Part shown: positions 44,863 through 57,600 of the stretch, one piece after another | Layout: every line of letters starts with the position of its first letter | Position numbering within the stretch: the first letter of the stretch is position 1 | NCBI RefSeq assembly: GCF_029784165.1 | Contig: NC_073695.1 | Span: 213,557,896-213,621,895, forward strand | Length of the DNA stretch: 64,000 nucleotides | Source of the DNA: Wyeomyia smithii | Lineage: Eukaryota > Arthropoda > Insecta > Diptera > Culicidae | Direction: 5' to 3' | Notes under the pieces: model-generated | Database searches by the model: none | Told to the model about the DNA's origin: nothing | What the model saw: only the letters and a program-made list of their open reading frames with translations | Made by a program: the position numbers and the translations under genes

Positions 44863-47318
44863 TTTGAAGCTCAAAAAAATGAAAGATTATAGTTATTCAA
44901 TTCACTCATTCCTATGCATTTTGGTGAGATTCTAGCCATTACCAAAACGACGCGTCACCTTGCGTGAGAGTTCGCATAGTAATTGCTGTCGGGCTTGTCA
45001 CTTCAATGTTATGTTTACGAGAAAACTCAATAAAGTCTCTGAAAAAAGTTAGTGGGTAGGGACACCAAAATTCACAAGATTCGTTGAATGGCTATAATCT
45101 TTTATTTTTTCCGATTTGTGCTTTTGGAGTGCACCTGTGTTGACCAGTGTTATCTTTATACTGTGTTTCCAAAATTCCAAAAAGTTTTAAGAGACAGAAA
45201 TTTTGTTTGTTTTACGAAGTTACATGAAATTTTCTGATCTAAAACTTTGTCGAAAACTGCAGAGCTCTAGTGTGTAAGAATAAAAAATTGGTGTCGAAGT
45301 TGAAGTTCTTATTACACTGAGGAACTTTGCTGAAGATTGCAAAAAAGTTGGATAGAGTAGCAGACTACTGGACCGTTTATTCCATGCAATAAATACATAG
45401 CAATTGTATTTTTATATGAAACCTATGGTTATATTCAAACGGAGTATCACAAAAACACATCTTTCAAAATTCCAGAAAATAATGATTTTTTTGATGGCCA
45501 ATTTTTAGAAAAAAAACATGGTTTGCTAATACTTGCCAACCTATGAGATATCTAATTCACAAAATAATGTGTTTTTTTCAAATTTTGTGTAATTTTTTCA
45601 CTTAAGCACTTCAAAAACTCCTGTACTCGGAAGAAAACGACGTAATTATTCAATTGCGATAGAGAAAAAAATTGTAAGAAATTAATTCGAGTGAACTCTT
45701 AAAATTATCGCAATAAAACGTGAAATTCAGACAAATTTTATAAAAACTCGTAGATCTTTGAAACTTGAAGAGTTAGAAATTTTGTATATTCTATATAGTT
45801 TCATAAAATTTAGAGATCTATGACTTTGTCGAAAACCGCAAAGCACTAGCGTGTAAGGTAAAGAAGTAGGCATCGCAACGTCACCTTCGCGGCTAAATTT
45901 CGAACTAATTCGATCATCCAAAATGAAGCCCTAACTATACCAAGAAACTTTGTAGAAGATCGGAAACCGATTGGTCAAACCATGAGAGCGCTAATAATTT
46001 CGTTCCGCTTGATTTCATTCCTGTTTCAGTGTGCAATATATCTTGCTGCGGAAGTGTTCGTATTGGCGGGGAATGCTGCTAGAGATAATAGAACGAGAAT
46101 CATCTCGTTATAATCAAACCGTATTCTTATTGAAGAACGTGGGGGTATCGCCGCTAATAAATATTGTCGCATCCGAAGAGTGTTTCTCTGACCGTGAATG
46201 TTAAGGCGAATGGTTTGTGTTATTGTGAAGATTGTGTGGTAAATTGTGGAAAAAAATGCTAAGTAGCGATAAATAAACGTGCAGGAGTGAAAGCATCATA
46301 TCATATCTTGAAAACAACTTATCGGATAGAAATATGAACTGTCTTCAGCAACGTTATAGATAAGATTAGATAGTTGAACAGTCCTAACACTAACCAAGGT
46401 GGCAAAAACTTTTAAAAGACAAATTTTCTATTAATCATCCCAAAAATCAATCATCGTAACTTCTCAAGCAGAGACGACAATTATTTATATGCTTCTGATA
46501 TACTTTTGCCTCATAAATCATCGAGACATTGGCGGTTTTTATTTCAAATGGGTAGATAGGGTAAGTAAGAGACGTTTAGGATAGTGTCTAAAGTTTTACT
46601 TGAACAAAAAAAAAAAAGATTTAAAAAAAAAGTGAGTTGATATGGAAACTGTTATCTCAGATTTCCAAAAACCAAGGTTTATAGACAAACACTTTAGTCG
46701 CCTAAAATTCATCTAAGCATTTCAAAATGAGCGCTATTAGTCTTTTTTATGGCCAACATTGTTTTACGTTGAAAATGTTCCATAAACATGACTGAATTTT
46801 TGTTAGAAAAACTTTTTAAATCGTTCAAAAAAGATTTAGGTAAATTGACTATCCAAAAAATCAAAATTTAAATCACTTTTTATTTTTAATGCATGTAGGA
46901 TCTCAAATTCAATTTTCCAATATCTTTATATAAAATTTCAAGCAATTTTCTAAAAGTCATTCCTTTACAACTTTTTTCAATATCAGTCAATATCCAGATA
47001 CTTTGGTTTATAAAAAAAACTGCTCAAAAACTTCAGCCCTTTTTAAATGTTAGTCTAGAGAAATGTTATGAAAAGCATGCAAAATTGTTTAGTTTAATAA
47101 AACCTACATACCCACGAACTCTCACTGAATTCTGCCAAAATCTGATCAAGTTGGTGCATAATCCGTCTCTTGGTTAACTTCGTGCATTTTTGTATTCACT
47201 TGCCAACCTACTAGTCGACCGATAAAAAACAACATGATAAATACTAAAACAATTAAAAACCACTTCAAGCGAGTTAAAAACCTTCATTTAACCAAGCAAA
47301 CACGAATATTTTATATAC
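44863..47318. repeat. Degenerate low-copy repeats, no gene recognised
   Basis: 'gactttgtcgaaaaccgcaa' (45829) and 'aactttgtcgaaaactgcag' (45243) mark two diverged direct copies about 585 bp apart. 'caaatgttagtctagatc' of 40.35 kb recurs at 47041 as 'aaatgttagtctagag'. A segment 'gggacaccaaaattcacaag' (45058) resembles 'gggcatcaaaattcacaaa' (49867). These look like old fragments of mosquito-type interspersed repeats. No frame is recognisable. Confidence 0.4.
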
Positions 47319-47376
47319 CGCAACTATAGGAACACACATTCGCAACTATAGGAACTCTACCGCAACTATTGGAGCA
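47318..47376 (+). repeat. Short tandem repeat CGCAACTATAGGAAC, three copies
   Basis: CCGCAACTATAGGAAC recurs at 47318, 47341 and 47360 (the last as CCGCAACTATTGGAGC) with spacings of about 20 bp. No further copies were noticed in the window. Confidence 0.7.
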
Positions 47377-49169
47377 AAAGCGTACAGCATATTTTTGTTA
47401 ATTTCAAGCCTCAAAACGTGTTTAAAGTCAATTTTAAGGTGCAAAACTATCAAGTAGAGCCCATTTCAACAGAAAATAATGAAAAGTACCAGCTAGACTC
47501 GTTTATCTTAGCCAAAACATGGCTAAACATGCATAACTCGTGCTTAGCTCCTCCACTATTGGGTCATTTACCCTAATCAATTCAACCGACAAAACTCCCA
47601 CTTCCATGGTTTCGTATCCTTGAGAAATCGCATAAATGCTCAGTTGATATCTGTGAAACTGGGCTTCGACAAATTGCCTGCTGTTTCCTTCCCGTGGCTG
47701 CATGATTTAGTACGGTCAGATTCGGCTTTCGGAAATATCCACAAGTAAGTGATTTTCGGCATTCTGCGGCTGAAGGCTTTGGGTAGAATCTGAAGTGCTT
47801 ACAGATAACAAACGATTTGTGGTTTGGTCAGTAGAGCCTTTCCGCACATTGTTTTTTTTTGTGCGGTTGATTCCTTTTCGATAATTGAAAATTGAATTGT
47901 TTCATATTTTCAACTTATTGTAAGCTGTACAGCGTAGTCAGAAAAAAAATGATATTATTTCAAATAGGTTTCTGGTTATGAATAAAATGCTTCGGTTGAA
48001 ATTCGATTCACATTTTTGACCAGGTCAATCATTGAAACAATATCAAACTGCTGGGTGCTTGTTTTTGAGTAATTAAATTATGTCATTCCAAAACAAGGCC
48101 AGGATTTGGCGCCACCTGCTGGCTCATGGCATGTGTAAGCTAAGCCTAGACCTAGAGGGCCTAGTGAACATGAATTCTCATTCGAACATTCCTCAGCATG
48201 GCTGCATGAAGTTCCATAGAAAAAAATCTATCGCTTGTATGGGACTACCCGTCGAATTTGTGAGGTACGGATAACATTCTGAAACACCACACTCGTCAGC
48301 TTCACAATGCATGGATGCATTGTTGGGAGAGCAGACCATTTCGAGCGACCGGTGGCAATGTATTCTCGTTTGTTCCGATGAAATTTGCATTTTGAATAGG
48401 GCAGTTTTTACTCGATGAACATCGGTACGTACTTCAGATCATTCTGCTAGAGCATTTTAACTCATATTTGTTTCCCATTGTTATTTGCTTGATCCACGTT
48501 TGGAAACCCATCGTCACACTGGTTGTGAGTACAGCATACGTGCCATTTTCGTGCGAGTAACCTGTAGCCACAATTATTGAATAAAAATTTATTGAATTTT
48601 TAAAATGAGTTTAAACATACCTCACCTGTTTCCGATACAGTACAGGGTAGTATTCTAAAAAATGACGATATTGTTTAAATTATCAACTCCTAATGGTTTG
48701 CCGTCATTAAAGAGTCCCGAAACGTGATCTCACAAAGCCACCCGCAAACAATTGACGATGTGAACACGCAGTCTGGTTCCTGTGTGACCACGTGTGGTTT
48801 ACTGCTACCGATGCGTAACGACTAGCGCCCTGTCCTGTCTGGCGAACGAGCAGCATAATGACGAAAAAATGAGCTTACGCTGAAAATTGGACGCAAAACA
48901 TAAATCCCAAATCCCACCGAGCCGAAACCAGGTGACGAACAAATGGTCCCCGGAGGTGTGTCTCCGTAGCCGCATGCTTGTCTCTCGTTTATCCGGTGCG
49001 CCAGACATACGTTTGTTGTGTGTGTGCGGATGAGGAAAAAAATCCATGTCCTTTCAAGTGAAACAAAATAATCACCTTCCAATCTAATTTGCTGTCACAT
49101 TCCAAAGTAAATCGAATCGAATGTAAACAAAGATTTTCGGTGTTCATTATAGCATCACGAATTCTTCAC
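47377..49169. other. Unique DNA, no gene recognised
   Basis: Repeat-free by comparison with the rest of the window; frames are short and unrecognised (for example 48822-49082 overlapping 48805-49047 on the same strand). It lies directly upstream of the candidate first exon, so promoter-proximal sequence is possible. Confidence 0.35.
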
Positions 49170-49171
49170 GT

Positions 49172-49311
49172 TCAGTTCGAGTTGTCGACTGCCACTTAGT
49201 CAAGTTCTCGAGTGATACGAGTATTTACTAGATTTTCTAAAGTGGTAGTCTAGAGGATACCATTTCATCATGCGTGTGTTGTCTGGCCTGCGGCACCGCA
49301 GTCAAATCAAG
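49172..49311 (+). CDS. Candidate first exon with short coding N-terminus
   Basis: TTCAGTTC (49171-49178) matches the insect initiator, placing a start site at A 49174. AGTTC at +30 resembles a downstream promoter element but is two bases off the strict position. The first ATG of good quality is at 49270 and has an in-frame TAG upstream (49246), so translation would begin MRVLSGLRHRSQIK and end exactly at AAG|GTAAAC (donor at 49312, phase 0). Beyond the donor the frame stops within five codons. A good acceptor (ATTTTTTTGCAG) ends at 49483, but the frame after it stops after 11 codons. The basic peptide is not recognised. It is on the same strand as the ratchet sites. Confidence 0.25.
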
Positions 49312-49319
49312 GTAAACAA

Positions 49320-51401
49320 AATGGAATAATAAATGATGCAACCTTTGGCAGCGTTAGTAGCACCCGGTAAATCATACCTTAGTTAAAACGTGGTTGTTTT
49401 ACTTTCCACACGCATTGCTACGGGTGTTTCGAGCAGATGGAAAACGTTGGAAATGATTTAAATTTTTGTTTATTTTTTTGCAGACATACAACTTAGCTTG
49501 TTGTTTTTCTAAAGTCTGAAAACAAAGCCTTTGCGAATAACATGTGATGTCAAGTTGCAGTAGAAATTAATGAAATGTTTATGCACAGTAACTGCTATTC
49601 ATCTGTCTTGGGGTTGACAAAGCAAACATGCTTGTTTTCGTTCGTTCCGGCAACTCTGCAGATAGATAGATTCTATTTTCGAACGATAATTGATGCAGTG
49701 TGTAGTGTTAAATCTACAATTTAACGTTGGTGAAAGAACTGTTTGTGACCATATTGTCAAGAAGATTTATTTTCTGTGTCTGTTATTTTTATTAGGGCAT
49801 ATCAAGTGCAGTATTACAAGTAAATAGGTCGCTCTCTGAAGACTTGACGCACTTCCGAAGCGGCTGAGGGCATCAAAATTCACAAAAACGATTAAAAAAC
49901 TATAATTTTTTTCCAGTTCGAATTCAAGGGCAAATTTTGTGTTGATCACTGGTTAGCAAAAGCGAGAAAAAAAGTTGTCCTAGAGTTCAGGTTGGTAAAA
50001 ATGAAAGATTACAGCTTTTCAGAATGGCGTCAAGTCTTCAGATACTACAATGGAGTATTCCCGTAAACAAACGAAGAAACAACAACCCGGCAAGCAATCA
50101 CTCTTCGGTCTTTTAACGCACACCGTTTTGTCGACCAGTGTTAGTTTTTCAGTATATCTGATCTGATAATTATTAGGTTATAATACCTTCATAACACAAT
50201 CAGAGGTATACTAATAGATTCAGCTGATAAGATGAAAAGGCAAACAGAACACTTTACTATCTGCTTGCTCATACAATGCAGGACGTGTAATGTATCAATA
50301 TCATAAGTACTCACTTTTTTCCAATTTGCAAGTTAATTTTAATAGTGAACTGTGCTTGTCCAAAAGCATCATCATGATTTAAAAAGGGGTATCGTTTTAA
50401 TAGGATCTCGAAACAACAATATTTAATCGATCTACAAGCACAATCTTCGCAAACAAATCATAAATAAATCTTATCAATTACACTAAACACCCGCGGATGA
50501 CTGCGTCCTTTGGGGGTGAACCTGGCACCATTCCGTGATAGAGATAAATAAAACACACCTTTCTACTACGGCCACGCCTAATTGAAATTCATTAGCTGAC
50601 CGTATAGCCGGCAGCATACTGTGCTGCTGCTGATGCATGATATGATGGTGGTATGATAGACAAGGTTGAAAAAGCGGAACGAACCAACGGTAAAGCGAGT
50701 GAATTAAATTGATTTTCAGGTACGTCAACTATAAGAGCCTTTGTTATCCTGCTGCCGCCACTTGCAAGACCGGGTAGCGTCATATACCATGACCTATCGT
50801 TTTGAATTTTCACTCGTTTACCATCAGCCAGCGATAAAGTGCGATGACGGCTTACCGGCGTTGATCACCGGTCATTTTTCCGAATGTATTCAATTTGCAG
50901 TTACTTCACTCCGTTCACTTTGACCTTGTCGAATAAATCGCTACTCCAATTTATGTTGATAATAATTCACGGAAAAAGGTGCAGCATAACATTCAATGAA
51001 CTTACTTTATGAAAATCGAAGTTAGTCTCAAATGCCAACGCAGCAAAAATACCAAGTAATCAATTAACAATAGCGCTCATTATTATTTTTTCAAGATAAT
51101 TAGCATATATTTCGGTCGTTGAGTTGCTATGCCTCCACGGAATGTTTTGATTTTTTTCAGCGAGAACGGCGAAAACAAAGAAAGCACGTCGTAATTTATT
51201 AAATTGATTTATGATCTACAATAAAACCCTCTTTCACTATCATCATTTTTTATTATTCCGGTAGAACGGAGAGGAGAGAAAAAGTAAAAAAATTCACGGT
51301 ACCGCTAAGAGCGAACATAATTTCCCACAAGGCTTTCCATGTGGTAGCGATATATTTCATCGTTACGCACTTTTGTAGAGACAAGGACGGTTTAAATAAA
51401 A
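49320..51401. other. No gene recognised; contains a weaker ratchet-like site
   Basis: Unique DNA with one low-copy repeat stretch (49860-50150). Overlapping short frames around 50483-50923 are unrecognised. The ratchet-like site at 50700 is listed separately. Confidence 0.35.
50700..50724 (+). promoter_or_regulatory. Weak candidate recursive splice site RS3
   Basis: TGAATTAAATTGATTTTCAG (ending at 50718) is directly followed by GTACGT (50719-50724). The acceptor is fused to a donor as in RS1 and RS2, but the pyrimidine tract is short and the donor is not the GTAAGT consensus. It lies 21.4 kb downstream of RS2, a spacing similar to RS1-RS2. Confidence 0.25.
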
Positions 51402-51409
51402 GTTTCAAT

Positions 51410-51916
51410 CAGTGTTGCCACAGGTACAGATTTATCTGTAAAAGTACAGATTTTTTCGTTTTTTCCTGGTACAAATTCTGTACGGTACAGATTACAGATT
51501 TTTGTCAAAAGGTACAGATTTTTCTAAAAGGTCCATTATTTACACTGAAATATATTTCTCGGTGTACTTGAAATCACTTGGGATGCTTCCCTTGAAAAAT
51601 AAAACAAAACATTTGTGTGAAACTCGGTGTGAAGGGCCGACTGGTATTTTTATGCAAACGTTGCTATTGTGCTACTGTCCCAGAAGAATCTCGGAAATCT
51701 TGAAAACAAATTCCAAATGTAATAAAAATATGTGTAAATATCATAAACTTAATGAATAATACATAGCTTCTGTAATGTTGTCAAGGTTAACAAAAGTGAT
51801 CCTTCTATGCAACACAAATTTTAAAGGTACAGATTTTGGTACAGATTTCCGGAAGAAAAAGTACAGATGAAAAAGATTTTTGCCCTTCCAGTACAGATGA
51901 AAATGTGGCAACACTG
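51410..51916. mobile_element. 507-bp non-autonomous hAT-type element
   Basis: Perfect 13-bp inverted termini CAGTGTTGCCACA are flanked by a perfect 8-bp duplication GTTTCAAT (51402-51409 and 51917-51924), the hallmark of hAT transposition. Eight exact copies of GTACAGAT lie near the ends, four per side, all in the same direct orientation. The interior (for example 51502-51759) is open for short stretches but encodes nothing recognisable, so it depends on a transposase in trans. Confidence 0.92.
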
Positions 51917-51924
51917 GTTTCAAT

Positions 51925-53030
51925 ATCGATTCTCCATCCCGGGGATTCGCATGCCGTCTGAGTAAGTGAGTCCTCCTCCAGTGGGTGATTTGTGCTTCCT
52001 TATCTCTTAAACAACTTTTCAATCCAAGGTTTACAGAATGTGTAACGGATCAATTATTTGAATTGGCGCATACGTGAGGGTAAAACAGCTATTTGCGGTG
52101 GTTTTGACGATTCCCCAATTGCCAATCATTTGAACTCCTGTGGTGTAAGCATTTGCAGTACCATTACGTTTCATGTGTTTCATTCAACCTGAAACTGATA
52201 GGCGGGTGGGTGTGTTTATTGTTTGTGGATGCTCAACATGTGCAAATAAGAAATCATTGGCACTCTACACAGTAATATTTTCACAAAGTTTAATTAAATA
52301 GGTTTTGTTTACCGTAATTGCCGCAATTTAAGATTTCTTGTAACTTCGCATATATCTGCAAGGTGTATTATTTATCAATAGAGACATATTTTTATGTGCG
52401 GTATAAAATGGATTAGGAATAATAACGAGGACAATTGGAATGAAGGAGGAATGAAGGAATTGAAATAAAACTAATAAAAAAGTTACAAATGAAAAAGGAA
52501 AGAAGGAAGATAATAACCAAGAGAAGTTTAATGAGGCTAGAAATTGAATAATGTAAACCGATAACTTACGTTAGTAATGTGAAATGATAAATACGTAAAT
52601 ATGATATAATAAGGTAGATAAGAAACCAATACCAAAATTTATGTAATAGAAATGGGAAAATTTTGAAGGTTGATAGAAAATTCCAAAAAAAAAAAACGTG
52701 GAGGGAAAATTAACCCGCAAAGACCAGGGACGGAACTTTTTTTTTAAAAATGGTCGTTCTCAGTACTGCCACGGCCGATTTGGAAAAAACTTGGAATTTT
52801 ATTCAAGGGGATAAGTTGCTCTATGTTTTGGTAAAGGTGCCACCCCTCTGGACCTCTCCCCGTTTTCGTGAGACGCAAATATGTCTGTGTTTTTTTTTCA
52901 AACAGATTGAGCAAACACTGAGAATTTTCATACGTATTAATTGCTCCATGTACCAAATCACGCAGGTAGATGGAATATGGTATGTAAGAGTAAATTTTGG
53001 AGCTCATAAATTCAAATATTTCAGTTCAAA
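51925..53030. other. No gene recognised
   Basis: AT-rich; a purine-rich stretch (aatgaaggaggaatgaagg) lies near 52438. Two overlapping frames at 52744-53055 on opposite strands are unrecognised and continue into the tandem repeat to the right. Confidence 0.35.
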
Positions 53031-53480
53031 ATCACCAAACTACGTATTTTCATAAAAATTCAAATAACATTATCGTTCTTCAAATTTTAAGCTCTACATT
53101 TTTGAGATAAGGTCTCTTTAATCCATAAGCGATGAAATATTTATTCTAATATGCAAACATTTTGAGAACAACGAGTTTGAATTCACCAAAATACGTATTT
53201 TCTTGGAAACCTGATTTTCTCAGTCTCCCACGGTAGATTTTAACTTAGCTCTTCAATTTTCAAGCTCTATATTTTTAGAGAAACGTCTTTTGAATCCAAA
53301 AATGGTGAAAGATTTATTCTAGCATGCATAGATTTAGAGAGAAACGAGTTAGAATTCACTAAAATACGAGTTCTTATGAAAACTTGATTGTTTTTTTAAA
53401 TCTTTGAATTCAGAAGACGTTACTTTAAAAATATAAAACTTGAAAATTGAAGCGCAAACGGAATAATTCTCCGTGATTAT
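53031..53480 (+). repeat. Diverged tandem repeat of about 150-175 bp, three units
   Basis: 'tcaccaaactacgtatttt', 'ttcaccaaaatacgtatttt' and 'ttcactaaaatacgagttct' start successive units at about 53034, 53183 and 53355. Each is followed by 'tcaattttcaagctctata'-type sequence and a 'gaaatatttattcta' segment. Non-coding. Confidence 0.7.
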
Positions 53481-53573
53481 CACAAGGAAAGGGAAGAAAA
53501 TTAAGAAAAAAAAACTAAGAGAAAATGAAAATGAAATATTAAGAAAAAGAACGAGGAAACAAAAAACCGAAAA

Positions 53574-55031
53574 TCTAAACATATAAAAATGCAGCTCTCT
53601 CTGTCTGTCTATCTGTCTGATCCGTATAGGCTTGGAAACTACTGAACCGATCGGTGTGAAATTTTGTATACAGGGGTTTCAAGGGCCGAGAAGGGTGACT
53701 AAGATAGTTCGAGACCTCTCCCTTTTCTGGAAGGAAGGAGGCGCATACAAATGAAACACAAATTTCTACACAGTTCGAAAACTAACCAAGAATATTTTTA
53801 GGGGAAACAAATATGTCCATAATAGTTTGACACCCCTCCCTCTTCTGAAAGGGAGGTATTTCCTACAAATGAAACACAAATTTCTGCACATCTCGAGAAA
53901 TAATCAAGTAAATGAAACTAAATATGATGTTGAAGTTTTTGAGAGCAAGAAAAATTTTCCTGAAGGTTCTACGCGCCTCCCTTTCCTGGACGAGAGAGCT
54001 CATACAAATGAAACTCAAATTTATTCACAACTCAACTAATCAACTACTAATCAACAACTAATCAACTATCAACTAATCAAGTAAATGGAACCAATAAATT
54101 TCTATGATGGTTTGACACTCCGTACTCTGAAAGGGGAGGGGGGTCTCCCATAAAAATTAAACAGATATTTCAACCGGGTTTTCCGGAAAACAGCCTAAAA
54201 TGGTCGGGTCGATGCACAGGAGCCAAAACTCGACTCCAGACGTCATTTTTAAATTTAAGATGGAAACTTCCGGTTTCTGATATGGGTGCTTCTGGAACCA
54301 GAATGACGCCCAGAAGCCAGAAAATGTCTCCAAATGCCATTTTGGAATCCAAGATGGCGACTTCCGGTTTCTGGAAAACAGCCGAGAATGACCAAATACC
54401 ACCCAACATGGATGTTTCTTTACCCACGACGACGCTCAGAGGTCAGAAATTGCCTCCAAATGCCATTTTGAAATTCAAGATGGCGACTTCCGGTTTCTGA
54501 AAAACAGGCTAAAGTGGCCAAATACCACTCAATATGAATATCTCCGGAACCATAATGACCTCAGACACTATTTTGAATTGCAAGATGACATCTTCTGGGA
54601 ATCAGCCGAAAATGACCAAATACTACTCAATATGGATATTTCCGTAATCGAGATGATGCATAGAAGCCAAGCATTGACCGCTTTCAGCTTCTGAATAACA
54701 ACCAAAACAATTGAATACCACAGAATATGTGTATTTCCGGAATTAGATCGATGCTTGAAAAACATCTGAAAATGACCGAATACCACCCAATATGAATATT
54801 TTCAGAATAAAGCTGATGTACAGACAGAAGCGAAAAGTCGGGGATGTTGTCATTCCGATGAAACCAATCATTTCAAACGATTTGTCTTTCGGCTTTGATC
54901 ATATCTCACGGCTGATTTGTCGCGCATTTGCAGACTATAAACAAATCGCAAGGAATCAATGAATTTGGAATGTTTAAAATTATTCAAATAAACACAACAA
55001 TGGGCGGGACGAAGTTTGCCGGGTCACTTAG
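53574..55031 (+). mobile_element. Helitron-like element with two satellite arrays, complete
   Basis: Preceded by A, it starts TCTAAACATATAAAAATGC and ends with a stem-forming GGCGGGACGAAGTTTGCC, then GGGTCACTTAG, followed by T. TC start, a hairpin about a dozen bases before the end and an A/T target resemble Helitrons, though the end is CTTAG and not CTAG. After the GTCTGTC tract come about three 143-bp satellite units (53680-54150), then about five 125-bp units (54170-54830), and finally a unique segment shared with 2869-3000. No Rep/helicase is present. Confidence 0.6.
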
Positions 55032-57225
55032 TAGAATATAAAGACAAAGAAGCAACATGCAGAGAAGCAACAACATAGCAGTATATAATAAATTTTTTGA
55101 AGGTAATGGTTAAGTACCCCCCGAATAAATGCGGCTTAAAAAAATCCGTATATGTACCGAAAACCACAACAAAAAAAAAAAAACGTTATAGTAGTACAAT
55201 CAAAACCGTGTAAAAATAAACCACGTGGATAATACAAACAGTTATTGTTATTTTTTGACGAAGACAAAGTGGTTAAACCGTTTTTTGAAAAGTAATTATT
55301 CTATTTAAAGCTTGGCTCTTTAACTTGACAGGAAACTTGATGAGTATACTAAACAGTTTTATGTTAAATAAAAAAAGATCGTTGTAAAGCATAGATAATA
55401 GAATTAGAATTTATTCAATGTGGTGCACGGGAAACGGAATGACATCATCCATCTAACCACGAGAAAATTAATGCATAGCCATTACACGATAAAATCGTCT
55501 GTTTCGCTACTATCGCGCGCAATTAAGTTGCAATGGGTCGGATCATTGCTTCCACCACTGTATAACATAAAGTGAGACCGTGATTTTTTTGCCTCTTCTT
55601 TACCTTTCTACAAGGCCGATGGAAAATTAAAATACATAAGTACTAGGTCTCCCTCGTTGGACTAGGTTCGCGATAACAGCAGTAGCAGGACATTCTGATT
55701 GATGTTGATAATGAGCCCCAATGTATCCGTACAATCTGTTTGGAAATCTGTGGGACATTATTGCTCGTCTCATTCGTCCTACCCAATGCAAGAAGTAGGA
55801 CTATCATTAGGAGGACGCAAGCACTTTGAACTGCTTGCGAAGGACCATCGATGAAGGAAGATGAAGATGGAAACCACCCTAACATCAATAACTATATGAC
55901 TGGACACTGTTTGTTTTGCTCTGTTCACTGTCGTGCTCGGCTTTCGCAGTGGAATTTGAATTTCATACAAAAAAAAATCAATTCGTGAAGGATGACAAGG
56001 ATTACGAACGAGCTTCCCGGTGAAAGCAGGGTATGATTGAAACGAGTTCATGAAAAAAATCAATTTTCTCATCGTTGATCCCCATGTAACAGCAATCAAA
56101 TATCGTTCTCTTGGCAAAGTGATATATTATTACTGTATCTAGATTACGGAAGTATCACTTTCCTCCCCTGCTCATCCCGGAATTCAATAGTGATTTCTAG
56201 CATTCACGATTATCTTATCAAGAGGATACGTTTTTCCTATCGTTTTGTTTGCTCTTCGAAAATTATTTACTTGCACTGGTTTTACGGTAACCATTGTAGA
56301 TTCAAAAAGTCAAACTGGGCGACCAAAGCAATTAGTTTCCTTTACCATTTCGCTTCTCAAATTACCATCAAGTAATGCGGCACCTCCTGAGTTGAGGTGG
56401 CTGTCACCTCCATTCTCTGCAACTTGCTGACGATGACGACGGACGGTCGGCTGATAAATGCTTTCCCGTTGATGTTTGGTATGTACTTCGAATGAATGGT
56501 GGTAGAGTAGGTAACATGAAACCGATAGCGAAATTATATTATAAGCTTGCAACCAGAACGGGGACGAGGAAATGGATCTAAAACAGCAGGTTCGTGTGCT
56601 TGCAAACGCTGCCCGAACCGATCGGTAGGAGAGCGATTGGTTGTGGCTTGTAAATGCAGTAAGGGGAGCTAATAAACAACGTGTTCTCCTCACTGCTGCT
56701 GCTAACTCTGCTGTGTTGGTATTAGTTTCTAGAGTAGAGTTGAGTGGAGACAGTGATTGTGTGGCGTGTGGCGTATCCTTCTCGGTTTGGCTACTGACCT
56801 GATCGGCCTTTGTGGTTTAATTACTGGGGTAGGTAACACTCTTTGGTATGGCGATAGTGACTCTGGGTAGGTGCGAGTGTGCCTGTTAGGCAATTTACTG
56901 CTGATTGTTATGTAGTTGAAGACGGTAAACGTTATTGTAGAAAGAGGGTGTAAATTGCGTTACACAATCGGAATGGTTGAAGCGATTTGTTGTAAAGGAA
57001 ATTTAATTTTAGTTGACTAGGGAGAGGCAAACTAAAGTGGGTTGCATTTACACGGTTGGGTTAATTTGTTTTGGAGGGCATGCTTCAATGTATGATGAAG
57101 CTTTTTGAACTTCATTGTTCTATTAAGCCAAACCACGTCAAATGACTTATCATCGAATATCGACCAATTTTGATTTGATGTAAGGCCGTTACAAATTTTA
57201 TTTTCATTTTATGTCACCCACTCCC
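55032..57225. other. Unique DNA, no gene recognised
   Basis: Over 2 kb without window repeats. Minus-strand frames at 55779-56117 and 56310-56693 (112 and 127 codons) are the longest but show no recognisable domain and no supporting splice context. A C-run (57227-57240) marks the right limit. Confidence 0.35.
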
Positions 57226-57397
57226 CCCCCCCCCCCCCCCTTTCAGAAATCTTGAATATTGGAAGGGAAAGAAAAAAAAGCTCAAACCGTTTTGTTCATT
57301 TCATTGGTTTTCCAACAGCATAAATGCTTAATTTAGCAACAAACAAGTCAGGTACGTTTTACGGCAACTTATACAGGGGTCCAATTTCAAAAAACCT

Positions 57398-57600
57398 GGA
57401 AAAAACATCTAGAGCGTCACGAAAATTGTTTAAAACTCAGTAAAATTTCACCTGATTTCTTCCATTCTTACAGCAATCGATTGGAAAATAATCTATGCAC
57501 CTACTATTGTACTATTAAAAATTGTCATGCCTTATCGAAACGCAGATTTCGACCTCTGATTGGTCGCTCAATGCTTTCCTTAACACATCAGAATATACCT
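57398..57600 (-). repeat. Dispersed unclassified repeat, copy 4 (reverse)
   Basis: Reverse complement of the copy at 16.85-17.1 kb: 'gagcgtcacgaaaattg', 'cttacagcaatcgattgg', 'gcagatttcgacctctg', 'attggtcgctcaatgc' and 'tttccttaacacatcagaat' appear in inverted order. No target duplication was found. Confidence 0.6.

Noticed and set aside
56310..56693. 127-codon minus-strand frame as a host exon
   Set aside because: No recognisable domain, no flanking consensus splice sites and on the strand opposite to the other host signals; kept only as a note.
57226..57241. Poly(C) run as a second copy of the 168-bp MITE
   Set aside because: No GGCCATCCACATACC-type inverted termini flank it; a simple homopolymer run.
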